This document shows positions 37,301 through 50,900 of a stretch of 64,000 bases of DNA, piece after piece (the first letter of the stretch is position 1; every line of letters begins with the position of its first letter). The notes beneath the pieces are model-generated. The model saw only the letters and a list, made by a program, of their open reading frames with translations, was not told the DNA's origin and did not search any database. The stretch is from Puffinus mauretanicus. Lineage: Eukaryota; Chordata; Aves; Procellariiformes; Procellariidae. Where the stretch lies: contig JAJKFH010000295.1 in the NCBI GenBank assembly GCA_023333565.1, positions 2,212,001 to 2,276,000 on the forward strand, in the 5' to 3' direction. A program made the position numbers and the translations under genes.

Positions 37301-39387
37301 TAGACAACTGTGTCTCATTGCATCACATCTCTATGTTATTTACCTTTTCCTAGCTTCCCCTGAGGCTACTGTATTACAAACATTTAATAGCTGAGCATGT
37401 CTGATCTAATTCTGGTAATCACTGAACTTGTTGTACTAAAAAATAAATGAATTAAGGTCAAAGACATCCTCTCTAACTTGAGAAGTGCTCCCAAGGCTTG
37501 ACCTTGTAGATGTCTGACACAGTATTTGATCAGGAGGAAAAATTCACTCAACCCAGACTTCCAAAGGGACACCAAGACTTGTAAAAGCATTTGAACTGGC
37601 AGTTTGTCCATATGGCATTTGGCTTTGTTCCTTTTCAGTTTTAGGTTTCATGAACTGGTTTCCCATGTGGTAACCTGGCAAGTCTACGAGTGTTGGACCT
37701 GTAGGAAACCAAAAGGCTCTGGCTGTTTTTCAGGGAGGGATTATAACGCAACCCTGTTCAAAAAGCCACAGTAACTCTTGTGTAAGTTACTCCTTTTTAT
37801 CAATAATATTTTGATATTATCAAGAGGAGTCTGGCTCTTACTGAGGTTAGTGTCCGAAATTTTTCTTAATCAAAAAATTTGACCTTTCACCAGGACCACT
37901 TATAACATTTAGACCATTTGTATTTTATCTTTTGCAGCAGCTTGCTGTTTATGGTTCCTGTTTACGAATCAGATCCCTTGACACATGTGGAACCAAAACA
38001 TTTTTTTTTCCTCTACTAGCCCATAAGTTGTAATACAGCAGAAAGCGTGTCACTTCGAGTGAGTTGCCTGGAAACAAGGTATACTTGGGCCTTGGAGGAT
38101 ATTTCTGCTGTGAGCTCGAGTTCCTTGAGTTTTGAAGAGCCACGTAGGAGACTCTTCCCTCCTGTACAAGTTTAAGGTACTTCACTGCAACTTGACAATA
38201 CACATGGTAACCAAGCTACGCTATTGCTATTCATCCAAGCTGCGTGTTCTGTAAATCAAAGCAGTATCTTGAAGTGATGTTGTAGAGGTGGTTAAAAGCA
38301 ATTTTGTGGTCAAACTTCCTATCTCTCTCACCTGCTCTATACATACAAACAGCACAAGCATTTAGCCACAGCTAAATCTAAGGTCTGGCTTTTCTGCTGC
38401 AAAGCAAACAGCCACTTTCTAGACTCAAAAACCATGTTAGGAAGTTAGCAAGCAATAGAATTCCATTCTGTGCTTCTGCAAAATCAAACAAATTGTGTCC
38501 AGATGAAGATCATAAGGCATATCAATTTCCCTTTGAGATGACTTAAGTTGGTTCTATACATGTCAGACAATATTGGACAGTGTATTCATTATAGTAATTT
38601 TGAAAAGTAATCTAAACTTATTTGAAAATACGAGTGTTTAACAGTTGTTTGTGGTTAAAATATATTTTTATCATAGAATTAGCATGGAAATTGGTGAAGT
38701 CTTTGGTGTAAGTGAACAAGGAGTGTAGATAACCAAACCAGTTCAGAGAACTTTCATCTGTAGTATTTCTTGTTGAATTAAAAGTATTCTCAAAATGCAG
38801 ACAGTTATATGAAATACGTGAAAATGTATTTTTTTTTACTAGCCAGAGAATCAAAGTCAATATCTGAACTCACGCCATCTCACCTGGCATATGAAAAATA
38901 CAATTATGCACAGAGATATAACATATGTCAAGGCTGTCAAATGTCACTCACTCATCTCTGGTGACTGCACTGTGTTTGATGGCTGCGGTACACCTGGTCA
39001 GAGAAGGAACAGTTCTGCCTGCAGTTTCTAGAGGCCACTGTGGCTTCAGGCTGATGGGATGTCATCTCTGCCCTTCCTATGGTTGCTGTCCCTGGTGCTC
39101 CATCCAAGCGGTGATTTGCCCAGGTGGTACTGGCAGCAGCAGCAGATGGCATGGCAGGTGGTGGTCAGAGAAGTCGGAGAAGCATTTTGATATTCTTCCC
39201 AGGTGCCCCAGTTCCTTCACCAGAGCCTTGTCCAGTAAATGTGAAGGAGAACTTGATCCCTGCCCTCCAAACAATCCCAGCCTCCTCCCAGGAAGCAAGT
39301 GATGTCCCTGTCATCTTGACTCACCTACCTCCTGCCTGCTCAAAGTACAACCACATGCAACTCACTCAACCCATCAGCTTCCTTACT
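31326..39387. other. 8 kb non-coding, no element recognised
   Basis: The longest quiet stretch in the window. Frames stay under about 90 codons until 38925. It is AT-rich throughout 33.1-37.0 kb with no recognisable transposon text, so parts may be conserved regulatory sequence, which I cannot test. At 38925-39387 the DNA turns GC-richer and a 125-codon plus frame is open together with two minus frames; no motif was seen. Confidence 0.5.
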
Positions 39388-39436
39388 ACAACTAGCTATG
39401 ACTAGTTGTGTGTACTAGTAGCTACTGGTAGTTGTT
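39388..39436. repeat. cluster of small palindromes on CTAG
   Basis: acaactag and ctagttgt (39388-39395 and 39402-39409) form a perfect 8-bp stem around a 6-nt loop. They are followed by tactagta and agtagctact, each self-complementary. A near copy of the loop text (ccagctatgacta) recurs about 50 bp downstream. Confidence 0.8.
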
Positions 39437-39689
39437 TTATGGATAACCAGCTATGACTATGAGTCTCACTGCTACCTTTTTTTCAGATCCCTCAGGCTGA
39501 TGAGTGAGATCCATCTCTCTAGTCCTTGGGCTTCTTCCATTTCCCCAGTCCAGCCCCAAAGCCTCAGGATCTCTCTTAGCCATTTGCCTAACCTCTGCAA
39601 ACCTCTGGCTTGGTAGCTGTGCTCCAGGAAAGGTGCAGTGTAGGGGAGCTAATGCAATATGCAGCGCTCTAATTCTGGATCTGCCAGTC

Positions 39690-39765
39690 TGCTCCCCTGA
39701 GCATCTTTCTGTTGACTTCAGTGGGTTTCATATGAGGCCTTTATTCAGATGATATGACGGAGTAA
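39690..39765 (+). repeat. amniote palindromic repeat, degenerate copy
   Basis: 'tctgctcccctgagcatctt', then 'gttgacttcagtgggtttca', then 'tatgaggcctttattca', matching the family text with 'tgacttcagtgggagtttt' and a downstream 'gagtaagg' block. Confidence 0.5.
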
Positions 39766-40987
39766 ATCTCTTACTCAGAGATCACGTCCCAAGAGGCACA
39801 GTTTGCCCTGCTTCACATTCCATGACAAATCCATTCTGAATCCTTTTATTATTAATAACAGACAGCAAATTCTGATCTCGGGGTTCCTGAGGTAGAGTCA
39901 GTGGTATCTGTGTAATTTAAATCAAACCCGCTCTCGCAGATCTAAGTGAGTTCTAAAGATTTTATCAGTGCAATTTCCCTGTGCAGCTGGGCAAGCTAGC
40001 GCATAATTAGAGATAAGAGCCAAGAACCTTAGAAATGCAAGAGGTGTAACTAACCTTTGCTAATGAAGGATATCATGCAAATAACATTTGATATTTGTGT
40101 GTAACTGATGCTACAATTGAACAAGGCATAGTTGCTCAGTGCTTAATGATGACTTGTGTGATGGGATAGACCTTTCTTATTGAAAGTGTGATTGTGACAG
40201 GTATTGCATAGATTCAAGGAAAAAAAGATTCTGCCTGTTGAATAACAACAAACCTGCTCTCTAAATTAGCTCAACCTTTCCCACTAAGGAAAATACTAAA
40301 ATGATAACGACTTCCTCTGCAAACAGAGTAGCAGCACAGAGATTGTTGCTCTTTGTGTGTATAAATTTCCTATGAGGCTGTGCATGCCCCAGAAATGCAA
40401 GACAGTGGAACTGGTCAATGGAAATTAACAATTGTTTCCTAAAGTTGATTTTATCCCAAAGTCCTTGAGAATAAATATGACCCCTTGTGTTTTCCAGTGC
40501 TCAAAATCAGCTCTCTGCTGCTACGATTCCAGTAATTTGAAAATTTCAAAATCTGCACAAATTTGTTGTCCTTTTTAAAGCTTTTCAAAGAAGGCACAAG
40601 GACTAAAGCAAATCTGCCTTAGGAGCTTTTGCTACTAGGAGGCAAGGTAGGATGTCGGTAAGGTTGGGCTGGTTTAGTGCCAAGGATTTTGATAAGATTG
40701 TTAATAGTATCCCTGTGAGTCCAAAGGTCTTTGTAAAATCATTGTTACTCTCATGATACTGTAGATGTGGATGTGATATGCATGAATTAGTGCGTATTTG
40801 AAGGTATAAGGTACACTAAGTGTATTACACATATAATTAATGTGATGGTTTGAATTATCAGCAGGCTCTGTAGCATTCCCCAAGATAGTATCTTCCAGCG
40901 TTTATTGGTAGGATGGTATTGTACCAGGCCAAGGAGACTATATAAATAGGTAACAACTTTCTGGCTAGATTTTCTTTGTTTGAGTGT
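39766..40987. other. non-coding, no gene recognised
   Basis: No frame over 60 codons and no repeat recognised. Confidence 0.5.
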
Positions 40988-41270
40988 TTCATAGAAGTAA
41001 TTCAGAGTAATTCAGGTTGGAAGGGCCCTCAGGAGGTCTCTGGTCCAAACTCCTGCCCAAAGTGGGATCAGCTCTGGGGTCAGACCAGTCTGCTCAGGGC
41101 TTGATCCAACTGTTGACCAAGACCCCCATGTCCTTTTCTGCAGTGCTGGTCCCCACCCTGTATTGTTTCTGGGGATTATTTGCATTTGTCTTTGTTGAAT
41201 TTCATAAGGTTCCTGTTGGCATATTCCTCCAGCTTGTCTAGGTCCTGAATGGTGGCTCTGCTGTGTACGC
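40988..41270 (-). mobile_element. CR1 LINE, 5'-truncated 3' end
   Basis: On the minus strand it ends in the typical CR1 3' text: 'ccagaccictcctgagggccc'-type sequence (plus: gttggaagggccctcagga at 41016-41034, ggtctctggtccaaactcct), then a degenerate ATTCT/ATGAA terminal repeat (plus 'catagaagtaattcagagta'). The 5' part includes 'aggaacc-ttatgaaattcaa' (plus: ttgaatttcataaggttcct), a well-known CR1 segment. About 280 bp, the usual heavy 5' truncation. It is better preserved than the CR1 at 22490-23175, so younger. A 74-codon plus-strand frame here is an antisense artefact. Confidence 0.88.
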
Positions 41271-41719
41271 TTGGAATCTTTCTTGTAGTTTTTATAAGCA
41301 TCTTTTAATTTATCTATTTCATTTTTACTTTGCTGACTGATTCTCCAGATGAAATCAATTCCTTATTGTCAGAATTTTTCTTTTTATCCCATAGTTATTG
41401 GTTTCCTTTTAGAGCTTTTTAGGAAGTTAGTGCATGTAATTCTGGGTTACTGCTAAGTACTACCCATGCTTACCTGCCTTCTGAAGAGAGGAGTTAATTG
41501 CAGGAGTAGGGTGGTTACATTGGTGTTGTTTTTTATCCTTATGATTTCCCTCCTGCGGTCTAATTAACATTTTGCAAATTCAGAGCATTTCTTCCAGTTT
41601 GTGCGCATGTGGGCATAAATATCCTGGGAGCAAAATACCTTATTCTTGGGCAAGAAAATTATGTGGCCTCCCTATTATGTGTAGTTGATTGTCTCCTATC
41701 TTCAACATCTCAGTGGCAT
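41271..41719. other. non-coding, no gene recognised
   Basis: AT-rich; nothing recognised. Confidence 0.5.
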
Positions 41720-41850
41720 TTGAATAAAACAGGAAAGTGCTATTATTTCCATTTTACAGACGGTTAAACTAAAATCATATGAGGCTTGAGAGATCTGATA
41801 CCCCAGACTAATGCCTTAACCACTGGTATATCCCTGTTCTTACCTTAGCC
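41720..41850 (-). mobile_element. MIR-like SINE
   Basis: Minus strand: 'accagtggttaaggcattag' (the tRNA-like A-box end, MIR 'tagtggttaagagca'), 'tctggggtatcagatctc', then 'gcctcatatgattttagttt', then 'ccgtctgtaaaatggaaata' and 'atagcac' (MIR 'catctgtaaaatggggataa'). The central part around 'ggctctgccactta' is deleted. MIRs are ancient, so this is at the detection limit, but both ends lie in the right order and orientation. Confidence 0.6.
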
Positions 41851-44344
41851 TGTTTGATACTGGAGTAAGTCTGGTACAAACTGCCAGCTGTATGAAGCCT
41901 GCTGTAGGGTGGGAGATACAATCAATTGATTCAGGAGCCACAGCTGCTATTTAACAGTGTGCATCAGGAAAAACTGCAGGAACTAAGTTAAAGTAATGCA
42001 GGTATAGCTGCCTCAATCTCCTCCACAGACCTTCGGAGAGCTGGGGTTATATACATAGAGCTCAGTCCATAAATGGCAAAACTTAAAAAAAAAAAAAAAA
42101 AGGCAAGAGAAAAACCCATCCAGTGAATAAAACATCTTTTCTGAACAATGTTAGATTTATTTTCTGTTGAAAATAACTTCCTTCTTCTGAACTATAACCT
42201 CTTTTGGAGAACAGCCATCTCTATATTAATATTTGTTACACTGTCCTGCACAACGTGTCCTAGGCTGTATGGGCTACTCCACTATTAAGAATAAAGAATG
42301 ATAGTATAAGTTTAGGACAAGAAAGTGAATAAATAGCCTGTAAAAGGTAAATTTCCTTTGCTCCGAAAGATCTGCCAGAGCTGAACAGCTATGGAGGACA
42401 GAGTAATCTGCAAAAGATACTTTTTGTATTCATCAGTGTAGGGATGACTGTGATACACAGAGGGACGCGCTCCCCTTGCTGTCAGTTGCAGCATATCATT
42501 GCCTGCTGTCCTGTGCAACTGCGTCAAGTATCGTGATATGCAGCACCAGATGGGCAGTGAAAGCTGGTTTATTAGCTGTCAGTAGAAAATTGTTTTGTTT
42601 GTGCAATCAGAAGATAAAATATAATAAAGATTCTTAAGAAGTATTTGACAGTGATTTAAAACAGAATCCTAAAAAAGGAAGGGTATCAATACCGTATACA
42701 ACAAACAGAACTAATAAATGTGGGAAATAGATTTATTATCTGCACTTGGCAGCCTCCAGACTGAAGGTTCTTGTTCAAATGCTGAGTCAAAACCAGGAAG
42801 TGTTATTTCTTTGTCTGAGATGTTTCTATTGTGGCCTGAAATGTGGGCAGCAGCCAGAACTGGTCTTCAGATGAGGTTCTGGAGAAGTGTTGAATCTGTA
42901 TGAGGAACGGACCCAGGCAGGCCCTCAAAACTGACCTTGTGTGGCTGATAGCTTGGTCTACAGATGTGTTCCGTGCACATTTCTTAGCTTTCCTGACTGC
43001 TGTCAAAAAGTAAGCTTTAGTTTAGGCCCATCGAAATAGAGACAAATGACAAAGTAGCTAATGAGAAATGCCAGAGTTTCTAATAAATGTTATTCAGAGA
43101 GGTTTAGTTTGACTCCTTTTCTGGTTTTTATTGGAAAATTCATATAATTAAAGAAGACTGGTTAAATTCGCTCGGCTTTTTGTGTATCATCAGTGGAACC
43201 TACTGAATCATTAACTATGTGTGTGGAGATATATAACCCTCAATCACCCCATACAACTGCCACACAGCAGTGCTATAGACAGGGCAGTTTGTCACCACTA
43301 AGTGATGAAGAGCCAGAAGATCCCACTCTGACTTTCTGACGTTCTCGTCCATGGATATACATGTAATATCAGCAGGTTGAAGAATCCAATCAGATTTAAT
43401 TGCATTGATTGATTTTATTAACCCTTTCCAGTGGCCCTAAAATGTCTGGACTTTTTTCCTCACTATTTGAATTGCAAAACGTATTTGCTTGAAATTTGAG
43501 GATGTTTATGTACATATTCAGATGTCATATAAAGACCTAGATATGCCCTCTACATTTAAATTTAAGTCTTGAAAAATAACATTAAAATATTATTTTTGGT
43601 TTTAATTTGAAAACCTGTGTTCCTTTTCTAGCTATTTTTGAGGAATGTACTGATGGTATGTTAATTGAGGTTTTTCATGAAAATAGTACAGTCTAAACAA
43701 ATCTCAGAGAAAAAAGAAATTGCAAAATTGTTCTAATTGTAAAATTGTATGTTGGCATCCAGACACTGAGTCGTGTCATGCAAGGCAGTGCCATCAGTAG
43801 GCAGAAGTGTAAGGATTGCTAGGACCTGTGTGCCAGCAGCCATGTTACCTACAAACAATGCTACAACCTCATCATGCCAAGCAGTCCAAAGTAACCAGCA
43901 GTAAATTATTACAGGAAAAGCTTTCTCAGCCCCTTTTGGATTGGGGTAGGTCCTGCACTATATCTGCTGGCCTTTTTGTGGTCAAAAAGCACAATCTAAA
44001 CAAGAGAAAAAGAGGCCAAATGAACTATGTGTTTGTTATGAATGATTTAATCTTGCTTTGTGAATCTTTTGGGTTTTTTCTCAGCTCTAATAGACCTAAG
44101 TAGTTCTGGAAGCTGTACTCTCACATGCTACAAAAGTACTATTTCAGTAGCAGACTTGTTTGCTGCTGAGAAAATAGTTGTTAAGAAATCATATAACAAC
44201 CACTGCTGATCCCTAAAGGGGATTGCTTCTCCCACTAGCTATTATCTAAATTGGATGTTTTCTGGAAAGACGAGCTGAATAAATAAAATAACGCTAGCAA
44301 GGCTGGAGTGCTAAGGATTCAAAGATTCTGACTCCTCCATTTTA
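41851..44344. other. non-coding, no gene recognised
   Basis: It contains a poly(A) run (42085-42101). Frames stay under 96 codons and no repeat family was recognised. Confidence 0.5.
42085..42101 (+). repeat. poly(A) 17
   Basis: An uninterrupted run of A. No retroposed body or target duplication was identified next to it. Confidence 0.85.
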
Positions 44345-44410
44345 ATGTTAGTGTAACTCCACTGAACTCAGTAGAGTTATTCTGGCTTTAAACGTAAGCC
44401 CTGGGGCCCA
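44345..44410 (+). repeat. amniote palindromic repeat, degenerate copy
   Basis: 'tgtaactccactgaactcag', then 'tagagttattctggctttaa' and 'gccctggggcc', close to the family text 'gtaactccattgaagtcaat', 'ggagttac' and 'ggcc'. Confidence 0.5.
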
Positions 44411-44539
44411 AAACATTGCAGGGAAAGAAGCTGTCTGCTCCCATTTGAACAAGGGGAAGGCCACAGCGTGACTTTATTTACATAAACTGTCTACCAGATG
44501 GAGAGAAACCCTGGGGAAAGGCAGGCACTCCCTGCCCCC

Positions 44540-44910
44540 ATCCCTCCTGAACTGTAGGACGTGGGAGAAGGCTCCATTTGATAAAAGCGTCTACCTAATT
44601 TCTTCCTGTGGCACCCTAGGAGTGACTATATGCATTTCAGAATTGTTTACTTAGTGGGAATAAACTGTCTAAGGGGGGAACGACATTTCAGACCACACGG
44701 ACTGAATCCCCTTGACATGGATTTCCTTCTTGAGTCCATGAACTGCTGGGCTTGTGCTGAGGACCCTTTTTCATTAGAAGGACTTCCTCCTCCGCGCAGC
44801 AGACGGCAGCTGCCACTGTGTGCCTTTCCCTCGGTGCCGAGGACCAGTCATTGTGGGTGGTGGCGGGGGGGAATGCAGACCGCAGTCTCCAGCCCTGGGT
44901 GTAACGGAGA
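44540..44910. other. CpG-enriched patch with open frames on both strands
   Basis: About a dozen CpG sites in 370 bp (for example ctccgcgcag, agacggcag, tcggtgccgagg, ggcggggg). A 102-codon plus frame (44630-44938) and a 105-codon minus frame (44774-45091) overlap. No domain or signal peptide was recognised. It may be a minor CpG island or a GC-rich insert. There is no TATA, and no splice donor was clearly tied to either frame. Confidence 0.35.
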
Positions 44911-47900
44911 CTTGGGGATCATCCTTCAGGAGAGCTGAGGAGGGGGGAAGGTACTCTGAAATTTGCAGAGCTCCAGTTTGGTGCTTCATCCTCACAGCAT
45001 AAAGGCTCTGAGCTTGGGACTCAGGGTAACACGTGGCTCTTGCAGCTGCTTGACCACATTTTCCGTGCTCTTGCTCCCACAACAACTGCAACAGAGGTCA
45101 GCAGAGAATTTGATAACTGATACGAACGTGGCTGTTCACTGAATTCTAATTCAAAAGTGGTAGGGTTTTTATTTCTATTTGGTTTTCTTTTCATCAACTC
45201 ATCTGTCTAGGATCTCTGTTTCTGGAAAGAGGCAGAGTGAAGAATTTAGTCTAATACACCATTTAAATTCCATAAACAAGACAGAAATCTAGTAGCAGGC
45301 AGAGAATATATATTGCAGCAATAAAACTTCTCTGAAAGAATTGCAGCAGCAGCTAGGGAATGCTAATAAGGGTTTCTTTGCCTGTGAAGTAACGTTTATA
45401 GGCCTAGGCTGGCTTGATTTTCATTTAATAAAAACACTATATTAATATTATTGTGATTATATTGTGAAGAGGAAACACTTTGGAAACTTTTTGATTCTCT
45501 TCATTAATTACTTCTCTCTCTAGCAGTACCACTGCACTGAAGAGATAAAAGAAGAGTGGCTGATATTGAGTTTCATTTTTAAAGGACAGCGTACCTCTTT
45601 AATTGGGTTTAATATGTAAACTTTCAGGTAAAAGATGGGCTAAAAATAATTCTGAATAAAAAAAATCAATTGCAAACCACTGCCTTCCGGTCAAGCCTAT
45701 CCCAAACCATACACAGACCACCTACAAAGTGCAAATTAATGGACTTGCTAATTGTACAGAGCAGTCTGAGATGCTGAGAGAAGAAGTGACTTGAGAGGGT
45801 CAGTGCTGTCTAGGCTTCATATCCTGGCTGGGTTTTCAGCTGGCATTTAGCTTTCAGAGATGGGATCTAAAAATTGCATTCAAAACTAGGATTTTTAATC
45901 TCGTTTTTAATCAGCTCCTGCCTGGGGCTCCAGAGACTCGCAAAGGCTAGGATCTAGGGCCAAAGCCAGCTGCAAATGTAGGGATAGCCAGAATTTTAGT
46001 CTTATTTTTCAGCTACACGATGAATCAAGTCATAGCAAAGATCAAGTAGAAGCTGGAGAGCTAGCTCTGAAAGCAAAACATGTAGAAACAATGAAAGGGA
46101 AAAACAAAGTGCTTCTGCGTGTAAAAACTACTTTTCCATATACTCTTAGAGCATTTCGTAGCTGAGGAGATGTCGTGTACAGCATGGGAAATCCTCAATG
46201 GTACAGTTAAGGTGACCAGAATCTAGACGTACAAGATTCACCGAATTGGTTGGTGGAGGAGGGCTGTACAGAGAGACACATCGTTTGCTTTTACTGTTTG
46301 AAACCACTTCTGGAATTGTCCTATCAGCCTCATGCAACTGCACTCTGCAAGTGGAAATGGCAGCCCCGCATGGGCGAGGAGGGCAAAGACTGGCCCGGAT
46401 GCTCTGCTGCTGCCTCGCACACCTCCTTCTCCGTACCAGGCTGCAGCTTCACCTTGGCATGAGTATAAGCTATGCACTGGGTCACAGCAACATCATCTGC
46501 CTTCAGCCATAGGTATCTATCAGAATTTCCCAGTTGTTAGTGTCTCGAAAACAAGAAAACACAAAGAAGTTCCTCAGGAAACAGAACTAAGCATATGCCG
46601 GGAATTCTCAGTGATAATGTAGAATAGCTGAGTGTTGTGTTCTAACGCTGCAACCTTGTTCACAAACAGAAGTTATGAAAAAAAAGATATTAAAAGCATA
46701 ATGAATATGAGGAACTTTACATTTACTTCAATTACACTGTCTGAGCCTGATATTGATATTACGTACCTTGCTCTGTTCCAATTAAAGTCAGTAGCCTACC
46801 GAAATTATTTGCTTTTTCTTTATTTTATATTTCAAATTGTTGATATATATAGTATTAAGTTAGCAGAGAGAAGCAAGCTAATCCATGTGAAGAGACTGCT
46901 TCCCTTTGGTTCCCTGCCTGCCTGCCTACTGGCAGTTTCATGCTTAATCCACTGCTTCATTTTTTACTTCTCTCTTGCCAGCAATTATATTTCATTGGTG
47001 ACTGTTGTAGTATAGAGTTGGAGGCAAGGGCTGCTGCTTTAACTGAGAAGCAATATTTCATACTGTATATCACTTCTCAATGTATAGAATCTGGAAAACT
47101 AGTAATTTCTCATTTCATTTCCAGCATAATTTACTATGCTGAAGGAATAGTGCTGTCGACTTCTGTTGAAAATGGTATGTGGTATGTTTTGTACCTAAAG
47201 GCTTGCCTTGCCTCTGTGTCCTCTCTCAGGTAAGGCAAATACACATTACATTTCCAAAACAACTATGTAGTTCTTGGTCACCTCATTTTGTAACGTTGTC
47301 AAAGGAGCAATGACTTACTGTTTTCCAGAAAAAAAATGTAAGCACAGAGCAGTGTAACTGGTATCTGTGCAAATCCACAGTTATATTTTTTTTGTAAGTC
47401 ACTGAAACATAATACCTAAAATGAATGTCTGCACAAAATTTTCTAACTTTGTCCCTTTGGCAGCAAACTTAAAACTACCGGTTGCCATAAATAATAGTAA
47501 CTGGTATGATACATGGTATTGACACCATATATTACATATGTATGTCAAAATAAGCTAAAGTGGTGTTGTTCAGGGGATGGACTGTGTTAAGCTGGAATGC
47601 TTCATAGCTGATAGGAAGATCTTTACAATTAAGGAGTAAAACTTACAGTTAAACTTGTGAAATAAGTGTTTAAAAAGATGAACTGAGTTCCAAAATTGCT
47701 TTGAGTTTATTATAACAGTGGATAGATGCAATGATGCTGAAATCTTGCAAACTTACCGGTTGCTGACCTGAAGATCTGCTAAATAGAAGTCCTTTGTGAA
47801 TTGAAAATGACACTCAACAAAACTTTTCTAACTAAACAATATATGGAAAAGTGTTTGTATGTAGCGTGTGTATGAAGTATTGATCAGCACCTCTATTTAG

Positions 47901-50900
47901 CTCCTCTTAATCACTGTTTAGAGACAAGTGATGTCCGCTGGCACTAGAAGTCCATTTTATTCAGAACAGGTTTTCGTCGCCCTTCTCTTCCTCCCTCCAG
48001 CAACTGGAAGCTTACTTGGAAATCTGTAATTGTTTTGGCCTAAGCCAGGTTTTGCGTAACGTGCCAGGGACCCTGGTCAAAATCAAGTAAACTGCTGAAT
48101 TATGTATGTATTTGTGCTAATAAGATATTCATCCATAAGCTCCCACGCTGCAAACCGAACATCTCAGAATCCAGTCAGCAGTTCTGCAAGGTGCAACATT
48201 ACATGAAGCCTTGTGCACACAATACATGAGGCCGCAGGCGATGGCTGTTAAACACTGTTCACATCTTTGAAACCCGACTTAGTAGCTACACTGGCACCCC
48301 ACACACCCCTAAAGGGGAAGGTGTCCGTGTTTCTTTGGTGCCTGCTAGCTGACATATTTTAGTGTATTTTGTGAGGTTTTCCAGTTCATGGAAACCCATC
48401 CCTTGCTGCAGAATGTGCCCTTATCAGTTTTAATGATCCAAGCCTCCAGGATTTTGCTCACTGTCCATCCTGTTCAAGGAAGCATTTCGGATAAGAGCAG
48501 GACTGAAATCTGGGAACTTGCCATCACAATCATTTTCCAGGAGAAGATTCACTTGCCATAAAATTAAAACATCCCACCTGAAAATGTAACTGAGAGTGCT
48601 CCCAATCCACCGTCCCTATTAGACTGGCAGCACACACAGGCTTCCTGGATTCTTGGCATCATTGGAGCCTGTCAAAATTTCTGTTACTAGGACACAGGGG
48701 ACTGACCCAGGACTAACATATTCCCTGACCCTGGAGTATTTTGGGAAGCCTCACATTTCTGGTTCACCGGTGGGGATTCAGAGAATTTGAAGGCTCCTGA
48801 AAACATTTGGAAACACTGAAACAGATTGAGGTTTTGATGGTTGCAAAATGAAATTTTAGAATTTTCATTTCCTATGTAACTTTTTCCCCAAATTTATATA
48901 GGAAGAAATAAGCAACATTTCCATTCTATGGCTATCTTTAGTCTATACCATAATTGTTCCTCTGTACATTTTATATAGACAAGATAAACTTCTATCATTA
49001 TACCTTCAACACCTAGAAGCAGTTGTTCAAGCCCAGATATGAGAAGTTGTACATACAAAAAAAAAATCTGTCTTTCTGTGCTCTGGTCACTTCTGAAACA
49101 GGACATAGCCAGTCAGCACATTAAGGTTCCCAAAAACTGAGAGAGATTATCTTAAAAAAAGGTGTCTTAAGTCTCACCTTCATCAAACAATTTACTCTTA
49201 ATGCTACCTCTCTTCTGGGTCAATTACTGTGTGCAGATGGGTATGAACCTAATCTTCAGAATTTTTCATGAAAAGACAACAAATCTTTAAAGTCACCTCT
49301 TGCCTCGTGATGTCAGTTTTAGGAATACCATGGATCTCACTATAGAAATGGCCTGATGAACTGCTATTGATTTTGTAATGTCTGCAGCAGGGTGGCTAAT
49401 CTTTAGCTACATGGAAATCACTTTGGTAGCTCTAACGGTCTCCTTTGGTGGGATTTGTGTGGCAGGATGTAGGGGACACCCTCTAAGGCTTCCTCATAGC
49501 CTTGTATTATCCTTTTTGCAGTGAAGGTGAGCCAGATATCTGTGTAGAGGAAGATGCATGGTGCCTCTCACTCCTCTTCCTCACACAAAGTGAGTTGTTG
49601 CTTTTTCCTCCTGAAGCCAGGAGGTCTCTGGAGGCAGTCTCATGGCGGAGACATTTCTCAGGCTTTGCCAAAGTTGTAATACTATGTTTCCTCTAAATCA
49701 CTTAGACGTCAATTAGCATACTGCCTTTCTGCTAGTGCTGCCATTATTTGTACAGAAATGAATGTTGTATTCAAGCATCCGTAGTACCTATATGCCCACC
49801 CGAGACTCTGTGAGGATTCTCCCAATTCTTTCATATAATAAACAGGCAAATTCCAAGATAGTGACTCCAAGAAGCACTGAAAATAGTGCTCGGCTTTCTT
49901 CTCCCAGCTGTGGATCAGTAACCACTACTGTGAGCAAGGCACACAGCTCTGGCCTGCTTTGCTCTCAGAACATCGAGGCACACAACAGCAAAACTCACAC
50001 CAGGTGGCCGGATTCTTACAGACATCCTGATGTCCATGTCTGCCAGTGGGAGCACTGGTCCCTCTTCAGCCATTACAGAAGCATGATAAGGAAATTTAAA
50101 GTAGATGTTCTTATAGGGATGAACTAAGTTTGTATTAAGCACAGCTTTGCTCTGTTTGGTGTGTCAGCAGTTTTTTGTGACGGTTATAATATTGTCCCCT
50201 TCACTTTGCTCTTGAGCTGGTGTAATGTAGCCTTGATTATTGCAAGAAATGTCCTTTTGCTTGATGATGCAATTAAGACCGAGATTCATTGCCGGGTAGA
50301 TTTGGCCTTTTCTGTCAATGGCTGTGATTTGTACTGGTCATGCTTTCCACTCTTTGTGATGTCCTAGTCCCATGAAAAGATATAGCCTGTTGCATTTAAA
50401 GAACCAGATCGGAACCTGTGTTTCCTATATGTGGGAAAAAAAACAAACAAACAAACCAGCTATTGCTTTCTCTTTGCAGGAGATAGGGGAATGGCCATAT
50501 AAACTGCACATCTTAACAGCCAGAAATCTCCATTTTGCATGTGTGCATTATGGAGGCACAGAGCCTAGTTGGGGGTGAAGGAGCATTCACTGCCTCATTT
50601 TACACTTCCAGATGTGTTTCTGCTGTGGTCAGTGTGGTTTATGTGAATTCCAAAATGGGATCTCAACTCAGCTCCTGACCATGCAACACCACCCTGTTCC
50701 CCAGCTCTTGTCCTGTGAGTTGCTCAGATGCTGTGGCAGTAAATACATCAAGAGTAATTCAGTAGATGGATGGTAAGGCAGTAACCAAATTGCTGCAGTA
50801 ATATGTATACTATTTTCAAAGCATCCTGAATGGTCTATTAGATGTAAAATTAGATTAGAGAGAGCAATTAAAAGGGTAAACCTGTAAGAAAGAGTTATAC

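Noticed and set aside
41017..41241. 74-codon plus frame
   Set aside because: Antisense of the CR1 fragment at 40988-41270.
46632..47015. 127-codon plus frame with hydrophobic end
   Set aside because: Hydrophobicity comes from T-rich DNA; no start context, domain or splice support.
49762..50127. 121-codon plus frame
   Set aside because: No recognised domain and no supporting signals.
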